This document shows, in pieces, positions 14,950-23,277 of a stretch of 64,000 bases of DNA. A program made the translations under genes and the position numbers. Within the stretch, counting starts at the first letter, position 1. Every line of letters starts with the position of its first letter. This stretch comes from M3007 sp031425035 (GTDB taxonomy: Bacteria; Bacteroidota; Bacteroidia; Chitinophagales; Saprospiraceae). The stretch spans positions 1 through 64,000 of the forward strand of contig JANPIN010000046.1 in assembly GCA_031425035.1 (NCBI GenBank), in the 5' to 3' direction. The notes under the pieces are model-generated. The model saw only the letters and a program-made list of their open reading frames with translations, searched no databases and was not told the DNA's origin.

Positions 14950-16458
14950 TTATTTTACTACCTCCTCAAACGTCGGCAAATGCCGGTGGTGGTACATACC
15001 CAGCACCTTGCCGTCTTTCAGCACTACCACCCCCGGATTTGCCCGAATGATGGTTTTCAGCAACTTATCGTCGGCTTTGTAAAACGGATAGTTAGCACCC
15101 ACCTTTTGTTTGAAATCGCCGGCTACTTCGCTGTCGGCGTAGGTCGTAATGGCGTATACTTTCCAGCCGGCTTTCATGGCGGCATCGGCCAGCGGGTTAA
15201 TGCCTTCACGGAACAGCTGATCGTAACCGACCGTCGGTAAAAAGGTCATGCGTTCGGTTTTACGCGGCTCCAGCGAGGCCATCAGGCGCTGCACCCGGAA
15301 CGAATCGGGACTGACGCGGATGGTGTCATTGGTCCACACGGTATCCTGCACGACGACTTCGGCCATTTGTTTGGCACCTTCCAGGTGGTAGGCCACGATC
15401 ATCAGGCTATAGCCGGGTTCGGCCAGCAGATCGTCCGTAATTTCCCCGTTTTCGCCGTCTTCTACGGCAAAATCACTGATCTTCGTCTTTGCGATCGGCT
15501 GGCGTTGACCATCCACCAGGACGTACATATCGGTCTGGATCTGGTCTTTGACCGACCAGCCCTGATCTTTCGGGTAGGTTTTCAGGTAGGTGTACTTGTT
15601 GGGTTCGGGTTCCATGTAAGTGACGACCTGGCCGGTATTTTTGTTTTCCAGCACCCAGCCCAGAATATCGGTTTTAGCATTGCCTTCTATCTCTTTGCGC
15701 TGACGAATGTCGGTGCCAACTTTAAAGGGCCGGAAATCGACCATCGGCAGGTTCCAATAGGTGTTTTGTACGCAGAAAATCAGCGAAGCGACGGTGGCTA
15801 CAGTAATTACGGCGTCGCGGGTCCGGCTGGTAAATAACTGGTGCATCCAGCTTGGGCGGGCGAGAAACAGCAGCGTCGGCACCATCAATCCCAGGTCTTT
15901 ATAGAAGGAAATGCGCGGGTCCAGCTTGATGAAATCGCCGAAACAGCCGCAGTCGGTGACGCGCATCTGGGTTTTGACATACGGTCCCCACTGGGCAAAA
16001 TCGAAGAAGTTGGCTTCCGAGGGTACAAAACCGGTGAGGTAGGTGAAGCCGGTCAGGAAGGTGAAGAACACCATGACCACGAACAGCAGCCAGGCCGTCA
16101 GCCGGCGGCGCCAGCCCAGGATGAGCGCCAGACCCAGCACCATTTCCAGGATGATCATGGTGATGGAAAAGCCATTGCTGTACTGCGCCAGGAAGGGAAA
16201 CATGGGCGCCAGGCCTTTGAACACGTTGTTCAGTCCTTCAAAAGTCTGCTCGAAGGCTTCGAAGTAGTCCTGCATTTTATAGGCGGTACCCGTGGGGTCC
16301 ACCGCTTTCACGGCGCCGGAGAAAATGAACCACACGCCGACGAAATGCTGGAGGAAGGTCCATAAAATATTGTTCTGCCGTTTAGCCCACAGCGTGAGGG
16401 CGGTTAGTACGGCCCCGGCCAGTGCAAACTGCAGCAATAAGGAGGATAATGTAGTCAT
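14950..16458 (-). CDS. BT_3928-family membrane protein (DoxX/MauE-like plus thioredoxin-like domain)
   Basis: This 502-aa protein has an N-terminal DoxX/MauE-like membrane region with four to six helices within residues 1-225, containing WFIFSGAVKAVDPTGTAYKM and CGCFGDFIKLDPRISFYKD, as in quinone-linked DoxX-like proteins of Bacteroidota. After a periplasmic stretch, residues ~390-500 look like a thioredoxin fold without the CxxC pair (WKVYAITTYADSEVAGDF, then PGVVVLKDGKVLGMYHHRHLP). This architecture matches the BT_3928 family, often next to DUF1599 genes, as here (30 bp downstream of the DUF1599 gene on the same strand). A role in envelope redox chemistry is plausible but unproven. Confidence 0.75.
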   Translation of the reverse strand: MTTLSSLLLQFALAGAVLTALTLWAKRQNNILWTFLQHFVGVWFIFSGAVKAVDPTGTAYKMQDYFEAFEQTFEGLNNVFKGLAPMFPFLAQYSNGFSITMIILEMVLGLALILGWRRRLTAWLLFVVMVFFTFLTGFTYLTGFVPSEANFFDFAQWGPYVKTQMRVTDCGCFGDFIKLDPRISFYKDLGLMVPTLLFLARPSWMHQLFTSRTRDAVITVATVASLIFCVQNTYWNLPMVDFRPFKVGTDIRQRKEIEGNAKTDILGWVLENKNTGQVVTYMEPEPNKYTYLKTYPKDQGWSVKDQIQTDMYVLVDGQRQPIAKTKISDFAVEDGENGEITDDLLAEPGYSLMIVAYHLEGAKQMAEVVVQDTVWTNDTIRVSPDSFRVQRLMASLEPRKTERMTFLPTVGYDQLFREGINPLADAAMKAGWKVYAITTYADSEVAGDFKQKVGANYPFYKADDKLLKTIIRANPGVVVLKDGKVLGMYHHRHLPTFEEVVK

Positions 16459-16488
16459 AGTATGTTTTTGATTAGCTGTTTGAAGTGA

Positions 16489-17055
16489 TCACTTGGTGTT
16501 TAAGGCGTTGTTTTCTTTTTCTTCCTGTAGCCGGATCAGGGCAAAAACGGCGTAATTAATAATGTCGCGGTAGTTGGCGTCCAGGCCTTCGGAGACCAGC
16601 GTTTGGCCGGCATGGTCTTCTATTTGTTTGATCCGCAGCAGTTTCTGCAGGATCAGGTCGGTCATGCTGCTCACCCGCATCACGCGCCAGGCTTCGCCGT
16701 AGTCGTGGTTTTTGGCTTGCAGCAGGCGCAGGTTTTCTTCCACGTGGTGGTGGTACAGCTCGGCGAGTTGCCGGGTGTCCATGTCCAGGGGCGCCTCGGG
16801 CGGCAGGGCGAGCTGGATGAGGGCCAGCACGCTGTAATTGACCAGCCCTACGAACTCATCTTCTACCGGATCGGCCACTTTTTGGGCGCCTTTTTCCTCA
16901 ATACTGCGGATGCGCAGGGCTTTGATGTATAACTGGTCGGTAATACTCGAGGGCCGCAGGATGCGCCAGGCCGTGCCGTAGTCGGTGGTTTTTTTTAAAA
17001 AAAGGTCGCGGCACCGCCCAACGACCGCCCGAAATTGCCGGATGGTTTGCTCCAT
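16489..17055 (-). CDS. DUF1599 protein with internal duplication
   Basis: This 188-aa soluble protein is built from two related halves. The first holds FLKKTTDYGTAWRILRPSS and DQLYIKALRIRSIEE. The second holds LLQAKNHDYGEAWRVMRVSS and LILQKLLRIKQIEDH. Both keep the DYGxAWRxxRxSSxTD core that defines DUF1599, and each is followed by a helix ending in NYSVLALIQL or NYAVFALIRL. The family resembles all-alpha NTP pyrophosphatase-like folds, but the function is unknown. I start at MEQTIRQF (17055); the frame upstream runs through a heptamer repeat. It lies 30 bp upstream of the BT_3928 gene, and this order is a recurring Bacteroidota pair. Confidence 0.85.
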   Translation of the reverse strand: MEQTIRQFRAVVGRCRDLFLKKTTDYGTAWRILRPSSITDQLYIKALRIRSIEEKGAQKVADPVEDEFVGLVNYSVLALIQLALPPEAPLDMDTRQLAELYHHHVEENLRLLQAKNHDYGEAWRVMRVSSMTDLILQKLLRIKQIEDHAGQTLVSEGLDANYRDIINYAVFALIRLQEEKENNALNTK

Positions 17056-17166
17056 AACATACTGCCTGCCCGTTGATCGCCTGGAAAACGGGCGGCGGGC
17101 AAAGATAGAAAAGTTGATTTTTGGGAAAGGGAAGGTTTGTACTTCTTTAACGAAATAAGGAATTGT

Positions 17167-17296
17167 TAGGAGGCAGGCGACAGGGGTCAGGAGACAGGGG
17201 GCAGGAGGCAGGGAATTAAAGTGAAACACGGTTAAGGAATTGAGCAGTCATCAGGATGTACCTCTCTTGCCTGTCACCTGCCTCCTGCCTCCTCTA
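17167..17296. repeat. CCTGTCT/CCTGCCT-type heptamer arrays, opposed
   Basis: A left block (17167-17213, GGAGGCAGG and GGAGACAGG words) and a right block (17268-17296, CCTGTCA and CCTGCCT words) face each other across ~55 bp and could pair. The right block contains the TAG stop of the PAP2 gene (17294-17296). The left block lies upstream of the DUF1599 start. Confidence 0.7.
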
Positions 17297-18007
17297 ATGC
17301 CACCCCGGCACCAGCACCCCCACCGCCGCGCCCACCACCATGCCCACCACCACGTCCGACAGAAAGTGCTTACCGCCGCGCATGCGTAAATACCCGGTTG
17401 TCGCCGGAACGGCCGCCGCCGCGATCCACACCAGGGGTTTCCAGCCCGAATCCGGGTGGTAATCGGTCCAGACCTTGGCCGTGGCAAAACTCAGAGCTGC
17501 CGAGGTAGACGTATGGCCGGAGAAAAACGAGCGCCGGGCATCCTTTTGCATTTTGGCGGACAGCGGTGCGTCGGGGTTATACACGAAGGGCCGCGTCCGG
17601 TGCACCAGCTCTTTGGTCAGGTTGGTCAGGGCGAAGTTGACGAAGAACACCTCGGCCATGACCACGCTCACTTCCGGCAGGTCGCGGCGAATGTTGCGCT
17701 CGGCCAGCAGCAAGGCCGGCAGCGCGAAGGAACTGAAGAGCACCAGGTCGCTGCCATGCTGGGCGGCCAGGGAATAGTGGTGCAGGGCATAGCGATCAAA
17801 ACGGGGTATGCGGCCGGCATCCAGCGCCATGATTTGCGCCGGACTGAAAGCCGGGGTACGCGCTGCCAGTAATAAGGAGGCGCCCGCCGCCAGTCCGCTG
17901 CCTGCCACCCAGGCTGTTTCGCGAACGCCGCTTAAGTGATAGGGCGACTGGCATAAGCCGTTGAAGGACAGTAAATTGATTAGAAAAACAATAAACAAAT
18001 TTTTCAT
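17294..18007 (-). CDS. PAP2-family membrane phosphatase
   Basis: This 237-aa protein has an N-terminal signal or anchor (MKNLFIVFLINLLSFNGLCQ) and a PAP2 phosphatase domain with all three motifs: KELVHRTRPF, FSGHTSTSAA and LRMRGGKHFLSDVVVG, holding the conserved Arg, His, His and Asp. It is expected to act on the periplasmic side on lipid phosphates such as undecaprenyl diphosphate or phosphatidylglycerophosphate. Start at 18007; the frame upstream is not family-like. The C-terminus ends in a short glycine-rich membrane segment and PGWH. The stop lies in a heptamer array. Confidence 0.9.
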   Translation of the reverse strand: MKNLFIVFLINLLSFNGLCQSPYHLSGVRETAWVAGSGLAAGASLLLAARTPAFSPAQIMALDAGRIPRFDRYALHHYSLAAQHGSDLVLFSSFALPALLLAERNIRRDLPEVSVVMAEVFFVNFALTNLTKELVHRTRPFVYNPDAPLSAKMQKDARRSFFSGHTSTSAALSFATAKVWTDYHPDSGWKPLVWIAAAAVPATTGYLRMRGGKHFLSDVVVGMVVGAAVGVLVPGWH

Positions 18008-18048
18008 AATTTTTTGACACAAAAAGTTTTTTATTTTTAAATCCTGCT

Positions 18049-18056
18049 TACTTTTG
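18049..18056 (+). promoter_or_regulatory. Possible Bacteroidota -7 promoter element
   Basis: TACTTTTG matches TAnnTTTG 78 bp before the VOC-gene start, in an AT-rich segment between divergent genes. No TTG -33 element lies at the expected spacing, so this is weak. Confidence 0.3.
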
Positions 18057-18133
18057 CCGTTTAGAAAACCGTACGTGCATTCGTTGCACGCTGGGTTTCT
18101 TGTCTTATCTTCCAACATTGAAGCTGTAGCCAC

Positions 18134-18523
18134 ATGAAGAAAGTCATCGGTCTGGGCGGCATTTTTATCAAATGCCGCGATCAGGAACAAACCCGCGCCT
18201 GGTATGCTAAACATCTGGGTATTCATCTGGAAAGCTGGGGCGCGCAGTTTCACTTTGCCGATGATCCGAATCCGGCGGCTTATTCCGCGCTGAGTTTTTT
18301 CAAACGAAGTACCGATTATTTCACGCCCTCGGAGCAACCCTTCATGATTAATTTCCGGGTGGCGGATCTCGACGCGCTGGTCGCCGATCTGCAGGCGGCC
18401 GGTATAGAACTGGTGGGCGAGCCGGAAAATGAGGAATTCGGGAAGTTTGCCTGGGTCATGGATCCGGAAGGTAACAAGATCGAACTCTGGGAGCAGCCGC
18501 TGGCACTTACCGAGGAACTTTAA
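18134..18523 (+). CDS. VOC-family (glyoxalase/bleomycin-resistance-like) protein
   Basis: This 129-aa protein is one vicinal-oxygen-chelate domain with two beta-alpha-beta-beta-beta modules. The N-terminal GIFIKCRDQEQTRAWYAKHL holds the usual strand-helix start, and the C-terminal FAWVMDPEGNKIELWEQP is the classic closing module with the metal-binding Glu. Such proteins are glyoxalases, dioxygenases or isomerases; the substrate cannot be told. Its stop overlaps the stop of convergent miaA by 4 bp. The length is normal for single-domain members. Confidence 0.88.
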   Translation: MKKVIGLGGIFIKCRDQEQTRAWYAKHLGIHLESWGAQFHFADDPNPAAYSALSFFKRSTDYFTPSEQPFMINFRVADLDALVADLQAAGIELVGEPENEEFGKFAWVMDPEGNKIELWEQPLALTEEL

Positions 18524-19497
18524 AGCCCCGTTTTTTGGTTTAAAAAGGTCAAAATGCCCGTCCAGTCCGCCGGGTGAAAAGCCGTCCAGTCACCGTGTTT
18601 GCGAAACCAGGTCGCCTGCCGTTTGGCGTAATTGCGGCTATGCTGTTTGATCTGATCGACCGCCTCCTCGCGACTGATTTTACCGTCGAAAAAATCGAAG
18701 AACTCGGTGTACCCCACGGTTTTAAGCGCCGTTTGCTGGCGAAAAGGGTAGAGCGTGCGGGCTTCATCTTCCAGTCCGGCCGCCAGCATGTGGTCCACAC
18801 GGGCATCGATGCGGGCATATAATTCCGCCCGGGGCAGTTCCAGTAACAGGTGAATAGGCTGGAAAGGGCGCGGCGTTTTATGCTGTTCCCGGAAAGTAGA
18901 GTAGGGCTGCATGCCGGCCAGACTCACTTCCAGGGCCCGGCGTAATCGGGCGGGATTCTGCTGGTCCACCCCGGCAAAGTATACCGGGTCGAGCCGGGCC
19001 AGTTCGGTTTGCAGCCAGGCCAGCCCGCCGCTTTGTTCCCCGGCGTCCACCTGCTCTCTTATGGCCGGCGGAACTTCGGGGAAGGTATCCAGGCCTTCGT
19101 ACACGGCCCGCAAATAGAGTCCGGAGCCGCCCACCAGTATGGCAATTTGCTGCTTTTGAAATAGTTGTTCCAGTTGCTGCAGCGCCGCGCGCTCGAAGTC
19201 GCCAACGCTGAAATCCTGCGTAACCTCCAGTATATCAATGAAGTGATGTTTTGCGGCAGCCAGTTCTTCCGCCGTTGGTTTGGCCGTACCAATGTCCATA
19301 CCCCGAAAGAACTGGCGGCTGTCGGCGGACAACACCTCGGTTCCGAAATGTTGGGCCAGACGGATAGCCAGGGCCGTTTTTCCGGTCGCCGTAGCGCCGC
19401 CGATAACGAGGAGATGAGGATGCGTGCTCAAGTTGATGGATGGTCGAGGTGGCCGCTGTTTGCTGTGTGGCCGGAACGGTGAATAAAGAAAGGGCAA
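18520..19497 (-). CDS. miaA: tRNA dimethylallyltransferase
   Basis: MiaA transfers a dimethylallyl group to N6 of A37 in tRNAs reading UNN codons. Visible motifs: P-loop IGGATATGKTALA, DSRQFFRGMDIGTAKPT, the DMAPP/ATP region VGGSGLYLRAVYEGLD, NPARLRRALEV, and the tRNA-binding end VGYTEFFDFFDGK with QIKQHSRNYAKRQATWFRK. The ends fit a full-length protein of about 300 aa. The annotated start at 19497 is TTG. There is no in-frame ATG before the P-loop, and a TTG at 19431 (giving STHPHLLVIGG) would place the P-loop at the usual distance from the start. The N-terminal 22 residues are therefore doubtful. Confidence 0.95.
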   Translation of the reverse strand: MPFLYSPFRPHSKQRPPRPSINLSTHPHLLVIGGATATGKTALAIRLAQHFGTEVLSADSRQFFRGMDIGTAKPTAEELAAAKHHFIDILEVTQDFSVGDFERAALQQLEQLFQKQQIAILVGGSGLYLRAVYEGLDTFPEVPPAIREQVDAGEQSGGLAWLQTELARLDPVYFAGVDQQNPARLRRALEVSLAGMQPYSTFREQHKTPRPFQPIHLLLELPRAELYARIDARVDHMLAAGLEDEARTLYPFRQQTALKTVGYTEFFDFFDGKISREEAVDQIKQHSRNYAKRQATWFRKHGDWTAFHPADWTGILTFLNQKTGL

Positions 19498-19610
19498 AAA
19501 TATTCATTGCTGCATAGCCGACTGCCCAAAGGCTTGGGTAATATTTGCGGCCAATGCGGGTGTCTGTTTATTTCAAACCGGCTAAATCAACCTAAACTGA
19601 CTTTAAATCC

Positions 19611-20912
19611 ATGAATTTTAAATACGTCGGCCTGAGTGACGGATTCTTTTACAACCTGTTCGAGCCGGAGCTGCACCTGGCTTTTCGCGCTTTTTTTCGC
19701 AAAATACACGTCAATAACCGCCACGGGGTGCCGGCTAACCAACCTGTGCTGATCGCCTGCAATCATCCCACGGCGTTTATTGACCCCCTACTGCTCTGCC
19801 TCTACCTCGACCCGCCGATTTATAACATGACGCGGGGCGATATTTTTCGCAAGCCTTTTTTTCGCCGCCTGCTGGAAAACGCCAACATGTTTCCCGTGTT
19901 CCGGGCCCGCGACGGCTATACGGAACGCGATCGCAATGACGGGGTGTTCGAGTTTTGTGAAAAAAGACTGCTGGCCGGGCAGGTGGTGACCATTTACGTG
20001 GAAGGCGAACACCGCCTGGAAAAACGCGTGCGCACTATTCAGAAAGGACTGGCGCGTATTGCTTTTCAGACCTATGAAAAGCACCAACTGACTGATTTAC
20101 AGGTGATTCCGGCAGGCTGTAACTACCAGTACGGCGACCGGCCCCGGGAAGAAGCGATGGTCAATATTGGTCAGCCGCTGTTTATCCGCGACTACTGGGA
20201 GGAGTACCAGCGGAGTCCGGGCGCGGCCATCACGCAGTTGAATAAAGACCTGGAAAGGGGACTCAAGGAAAACTGTTTCCACCTGGAAGGCCCGGACGAT
20301 GACCTGCTGGCCGAGCAGTTGCTCACCCTGCACCGCTCTGACCAGGCCGAACCGCTGCTGCCGGTGGTGCATTTTGAAAGCCGGCGTTTTGCGGGGGAAA
20401 AGGCGGTGCTGGACCGCTTGAACGCCCTGCCGGAAGCCGATAAAAGTGGTTTGCGGGAGCGCTGCGGGCAGTATTTTGCCGCTTTGCAGCAGTCCGGACT
20501 GGAGGATGCGTCGTTGATCCATCCGCAGCGCGGCGACCTGGGCGGGGGCATTTTGCTGCTGCTGGGCGCCCTGCCGGCATTGCTGGGCTGGTTGAGCACC
20601 CTGCCCATTCGCTGGATCACCTACCAGGTGGCCGATAAAAAAGTGAAGAAGAAGGAGTTTTATGGCAGCGTCGTGCTGGGCGTCGGTTTTTTGAGCAGCC
20701 TGGTGTACTACCTGTTGTGGATCATCATTTGCCTGTTCACCGGCGATCCGCGCTGGATTGCGCTGGCCTTGCTGCTGCCCTTGCTGGGCTGGTGGTCCAT
20801 CCTGTTTCATGAACTGGGCGAGCGCTGGCTGGCCGCCCGTAAAGCCCGGCAACACGGGCAGCGTAACCACTTATTGGATCTGCGGAAAAATGTTGTTGCA
20901 ACTCCGCTATAG
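19611..20912 (+). CDS. PlsC-like 1-acylglycerol-3-phosphate acyltransferase family protein
   Basis: This 433-aa protein has an N-terminal acyltransferase domain: CNHPTAFIDPLL (the His-Asp catalytic block), NMFPVFRARDGY, and the glycerolipid-binding VEGEHRLEKRVRTIQKG. The C-terminal third carries two or three membrane helices (LGGGILLLLGALPALLGWLS, GSVVLGVGFLSSLVYYLLWIII, ALALLLPLLGWWSILF). This larger form, with a C-terminal membrane part, is common in Bacteroidota and probably acylates lysophosphatidate or related lipids. It starts 113 bp from divergent miaA. Confidence 0.85.
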   Translation: MNFKYVGLSDGFFYNLFEPELHLAFRAFFRKIHVNNRHGVPANQPVLIACNHPTAFIDPLLLCLYLDPPIYNMTRGDIFRKPFFRRLLENANMFPVFRARDGYTERDRNDGVFEFCEKRLLAGQVVTIYVEGEHRLEKRVRTIQKGLARIAFQTYEKHQLTDLQVIPAGCNYQYGDRPREEAMVNIGQPLFIRDYWEEYQRSPGAAITQLNKDLERGLKENCFHLEGPDDDLLAEQLLTLHRSDQAEPLLPVVHFESRRFAGEKAVLDRLNALPEADKSGLRERCGQYFAALQQSGLEDASLIHPQRGDLGGGILLLLGALPALLGWLSTLPIRWITYQVADKKVKKKEFYGSVVLGVGFLSSLVYYLLWIIICLFTGDPRWIALALLLPLLGWWSILFHELGERWLAARKARQHGQRNHLLDLRKNVVATPL

Positions 20913-20924
20913 GCACAGTCTGGT

Positions 20925-20932
20925 TATATTTG
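20925..20932 (+). promoter_or_regulatory. Possible Bacteroidota -7 promoter element
   Basis: TATATTTG matches TAnnTTTG exactly, 46 bp before the CD225-family start. An upstream TTG exists but the spacing (26 bp) is longer than usual. Confidence 0.4.
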
Positions 20933-20978
20933 CCATTTCTACTTCCTCCTCATAACGTCAAAACTAAACCAACTTATC

Positions 20979-21272
20979 ATGTTAGATCAACCCATGATGC
21001 AGGGTACGCCGCCTAAAAACTGGCTGGTAGAATCCATCCTGGTTACCTTCTTTTGTTGTTTGCCATTTGGTATAATCGGGCTCGTGAATGCTTCTCAGGT
21101 GGAAACGCGCTTTGCCCTGGGCGACATTGCCGGTGCGGAAAGAGCGGCTGCCGAAGCCAGAAGGTGGACTATTGTTGCCATGTGGGTCGGTATTGGCGTG
21201 TACACCCTGTATTTTTTGTTCTGGGGTATGATTATGACCGCCGCATCCAGGTTTGGAACGCTGGGCCTCTAA
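20979..21272 (+). CDS. CD225/dispanin-family small membrane protein
   Basis: This 97-aa protein has two membrane helices: WLVESILVTFFCCLPFGIIGLVNASQV, then WTIVAMWVGIGVYTLYFLFWGM. The first carries the CD225/dispanin hallmark (Cys-Cys-Leu-Pro-Phe-Gly then NAS). A cytoplasmic loop, AGAERAAAEARRW, follows as in bacterial relatives. The function is unknown. It overlaps the DUF2752 gene by up to 20 bp, and the two probably form an operon. Confidence 0.85.
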   Translation: MLDQPMMQGTPPKNWLVESILVTFFCCLPFGIIGLVNASQVETRFALGDIAGAERAAAEARRWTIVAMWVGIGVYTLYFLFWGMIMTAASRFGTLGL

Positions 21273-21636
21273 ATTATTGATCTTCGGCCTGCCGGTGGCG
21301 GGTCTGTTACTCTGGTTGTACTACTGGTACGATCCGGCTTTGTATGCCTTTCCCAAATGCCCGTTCCTGTTAATAACCGGCTATAAATGCCCGGGCTGTG
21401 GCTCCCAGCGGGCCCTGCACCTGCTTTTACACGGTGAAATGGGCGCAGCAGGACGAATGAATCCACTCTTCCTCTTGGCGCTCCCGTATGTGTTATTCGG
21501 TCTGGTGCTGGAATATTCGGGCTGGGGGAAGCGGCAGTTCGTTCTCCGTAGCCGCTGGTATGGGTATACGGCGACGCGCCTGGTGCTGGCGGTCGTTTTG
21601 GTTTTCTGGGCGGCGCGTACCCTGTGGCATTTTTAA
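21253..21636 (+). CDS. DUF2752 small membrane protein
   Basis: The DUF2752 signature is clear: CPFLLITGYKCPGCGSQRALHLLLHG, read in two pieces around the KCPGCG core. Three or four hydrophobic segments surround it (LLIFGLPVAGLLLWLYYWY, MNPLFLLALPYVLFGLVLEY, LVLAVVLVFWAART). The start is TTG, either at 21253 (overlapping the CD225 gene) or 21277; no ATG precedes the conserved core. The Cys pair could bind a metal or be redox-active. The function is unknown. The pairing with a CD225/TM2-type gene suggests a shared membrane role. Confidence 0.85.
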   Translation: MERWASKLLIFGLPVAGLLLWLYYWYDPALYAFPKCPFLLITGYKCPGCGSQRALHLLLHGEMGAAGRMNPLFLLALPYVLFGLVLEYSGWGKRQFVLRSRWYGYTATRLVLAVVLVFWAARTLWHF

Positions 21637-21643
21637 CTTTGTC

Positions 21644-23101
21644 TCACAACACTGACAGCAGCCATTCCCTTTCGGCCAAATGCACCGTTTCCGTGATTTC
21701 GCGACGGATTTTTTCGCGTTCCCGGTCGCCCTGCTGGGGTTGCGCGATCATTTTTTTGAGGAAACGCACCAGGTTCAGGTACATTTCCCGGTGGTAACCG
21801 CCTTCTTTATGGCGTTGCAAGTAAATGCCGAAACTGTCCAGCAGGTAAGAAAGTGCCGACCATTCCTTGCGTTCGAAGTACATGAGCAGCAGCATGCGGC
21901 GCGAATCGAAATTCTCCAGCGTGTCGCCCAGTTCCACGTAGGGGAGCAGGGTGAGCGCCTGCTGGTAGTCCTTCTTGCGAAAATAAAAAGTGGCCAGGTT
22001 GTAGTTAAAAATGTTCTCCCGCTCTTTCGGGGGTAAGTGCGTCTGGAATTCCCGCAAATAGGCCAGCGCCCAGTCCCATTCCTGCAGGGCGACGGCAATA
22101 TTGAGCACATTGCGGTAGGTGAATTTGGACAACCAGCCATTTTCGAGGAACACCGCGCGTTGCAGGCCGGCTTTGTAAAGATCGAAGGCTTCGCGGACGT
22201 ATGATTTGTCGCCGGCATTGATCCGCCGGATGCAGACATTGAGGGCCAGGATATACAAATCCCGCAGATCGGTGTCGGGAAAAACGTCGCTGTACTGGGC
22301 GAGCTGGGTTTTCAGGCTTTCAAAATGCGCCACGTGATCGGGTTCCAGCAGGGCCAGGTAGCTGGTATGCCAGGCTTCCACCGCCGGAATGTGTTGAAAC
22401 ATGCCCGTGGCGGCCAGGCGCAGGGTTTCGGATAAATACGGTACGGTGACCTGCACGTTGGCCAGGTTCTTCTGGGCCAGCAGGGTGCAGCCCTGCCGCA
22501 GGGAGTTGATGGCCACGTACACGCCGAAGGTGGTGTTCATTTCCTGCACGTTCCCCAGTCCGCTGCGCTGTTTCTGGCGGCGCAGTTCCCAGGTTTCCTG
22601 CTCCAGGGCAAAACGCTGGAAATAATAGCCGTCATGCCGGAGCTTGGGCCGGTCGAGGGCGGTTTTAGCGCGTTCCAATTCCTTTTCATGAAAATCGTCG
22701 AGGCCCAGTTTCTTCAGGGCGCGGCAAAAATGCAGGTTTACTTCGCTGTTGTCGTGCTGCCATTCCTGCCAGGCCAGGCATGCGCGGATCACTTCCAGTA
22801 AATAGGTCATCAGGTGCCGCATTTTACCATCATCGTAGACGAGGTCGCTTTTGGCGCTGCGGCGCTGGTTGCCGGCAAAAATGTAGTGAAAAGCGGCTTC
22901 TTTAGTAAAAGCCTGGGTGATGGAGCGGGCGCTGCCCCCGGTTTTCTGTCGCCTGGCAGACAGTTGCTGTTCGATAAAATCCAGCAGGCGGAGCAGTTCT
23001 TCGCGCTGGTTAAACACCGGTGAACGCAAGGCATGCCCGATGTGACGCTTCTGGGCCTCGGGCAGGGCAGTATATAGGCGGACCAGTAAAGTATTTTCCA
23101 T
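21644..23101 (-). CDS. Helical-repeat protein of unknown function
   Basis: This 485-aa soluble, almost entirely alpha-helical protein lacks a signal peptide. The first ~140 residues include KRHIGHALRSPVFNQREELLRLLDFI. The C-terminal half (about 280-440) reads like TPR/HAT repeats: FTYRNVLNIAVALQEWDWALAYLREF, then FNYNLATFYFRKKDYQQALTLLPYV, then LLLMYFERKEWSALSYLLDSF. I recall similar proteins of unknown role in Saprospiria. It is convergent with the DUF2752 gene (7 bp) and divergent from the first L-domain gene. Confidence 0.7.
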   Translation of the reverse strand: MENTLLVRLYTALPEAQKRHIGHALRSPVFNQREELLRLLDFIEQQLSARRQKTGGSARSITQAFTKEAAFHYIFAGNQRRSAKSDLVYDDGKMRHLMTYLLEVIRACLAWQEWQHDNSEVNLHFCRALKKLGLDDFHEKELERAKTALDRPKLRHDGYYFQRFALEQETWELRRQKQRSGLGNVQEMNTTFGVYVAINSLRQGCTLLAQKNLANVQVTVPYLSETLRLAATGMFQHIPAVEAWHTSYLALLEPDHVAHFESLKTQLAQYSDVFPDTDLRDLYILALNVCIRRINAGDKSYVREAFDLYKAGLQRAVFLENGWLSKFTYRNVLNIAVALQEWDWALAYLREFQTHLPPKERENIFNYNLATFYFRKKDYQQALTLLPYVELGDTLENFDSRRMLLLMYFERKEWSALSYLLDSFGIYLQRHKEGGYHREMYLNLVRFLKKMIAQPQQGDREREKIRREITETVHLAEREWLLSVL

Positions 23102-23277
23102 GGTTGCGCTTGCACAAAAAAGAGTCCAAATATTTAAAGGTCAAGGGGTTGGCTCTATTTATTTTAATAAAAATCCGACAAACGGCAAAATCTGTCCTTG
23201 CCAGCGTGGGGGAAGTGGATGCACCTTTGAGCAGTGAAAAAATATTCCGCATAATCTCATCCAAAATATCTCCTCAC

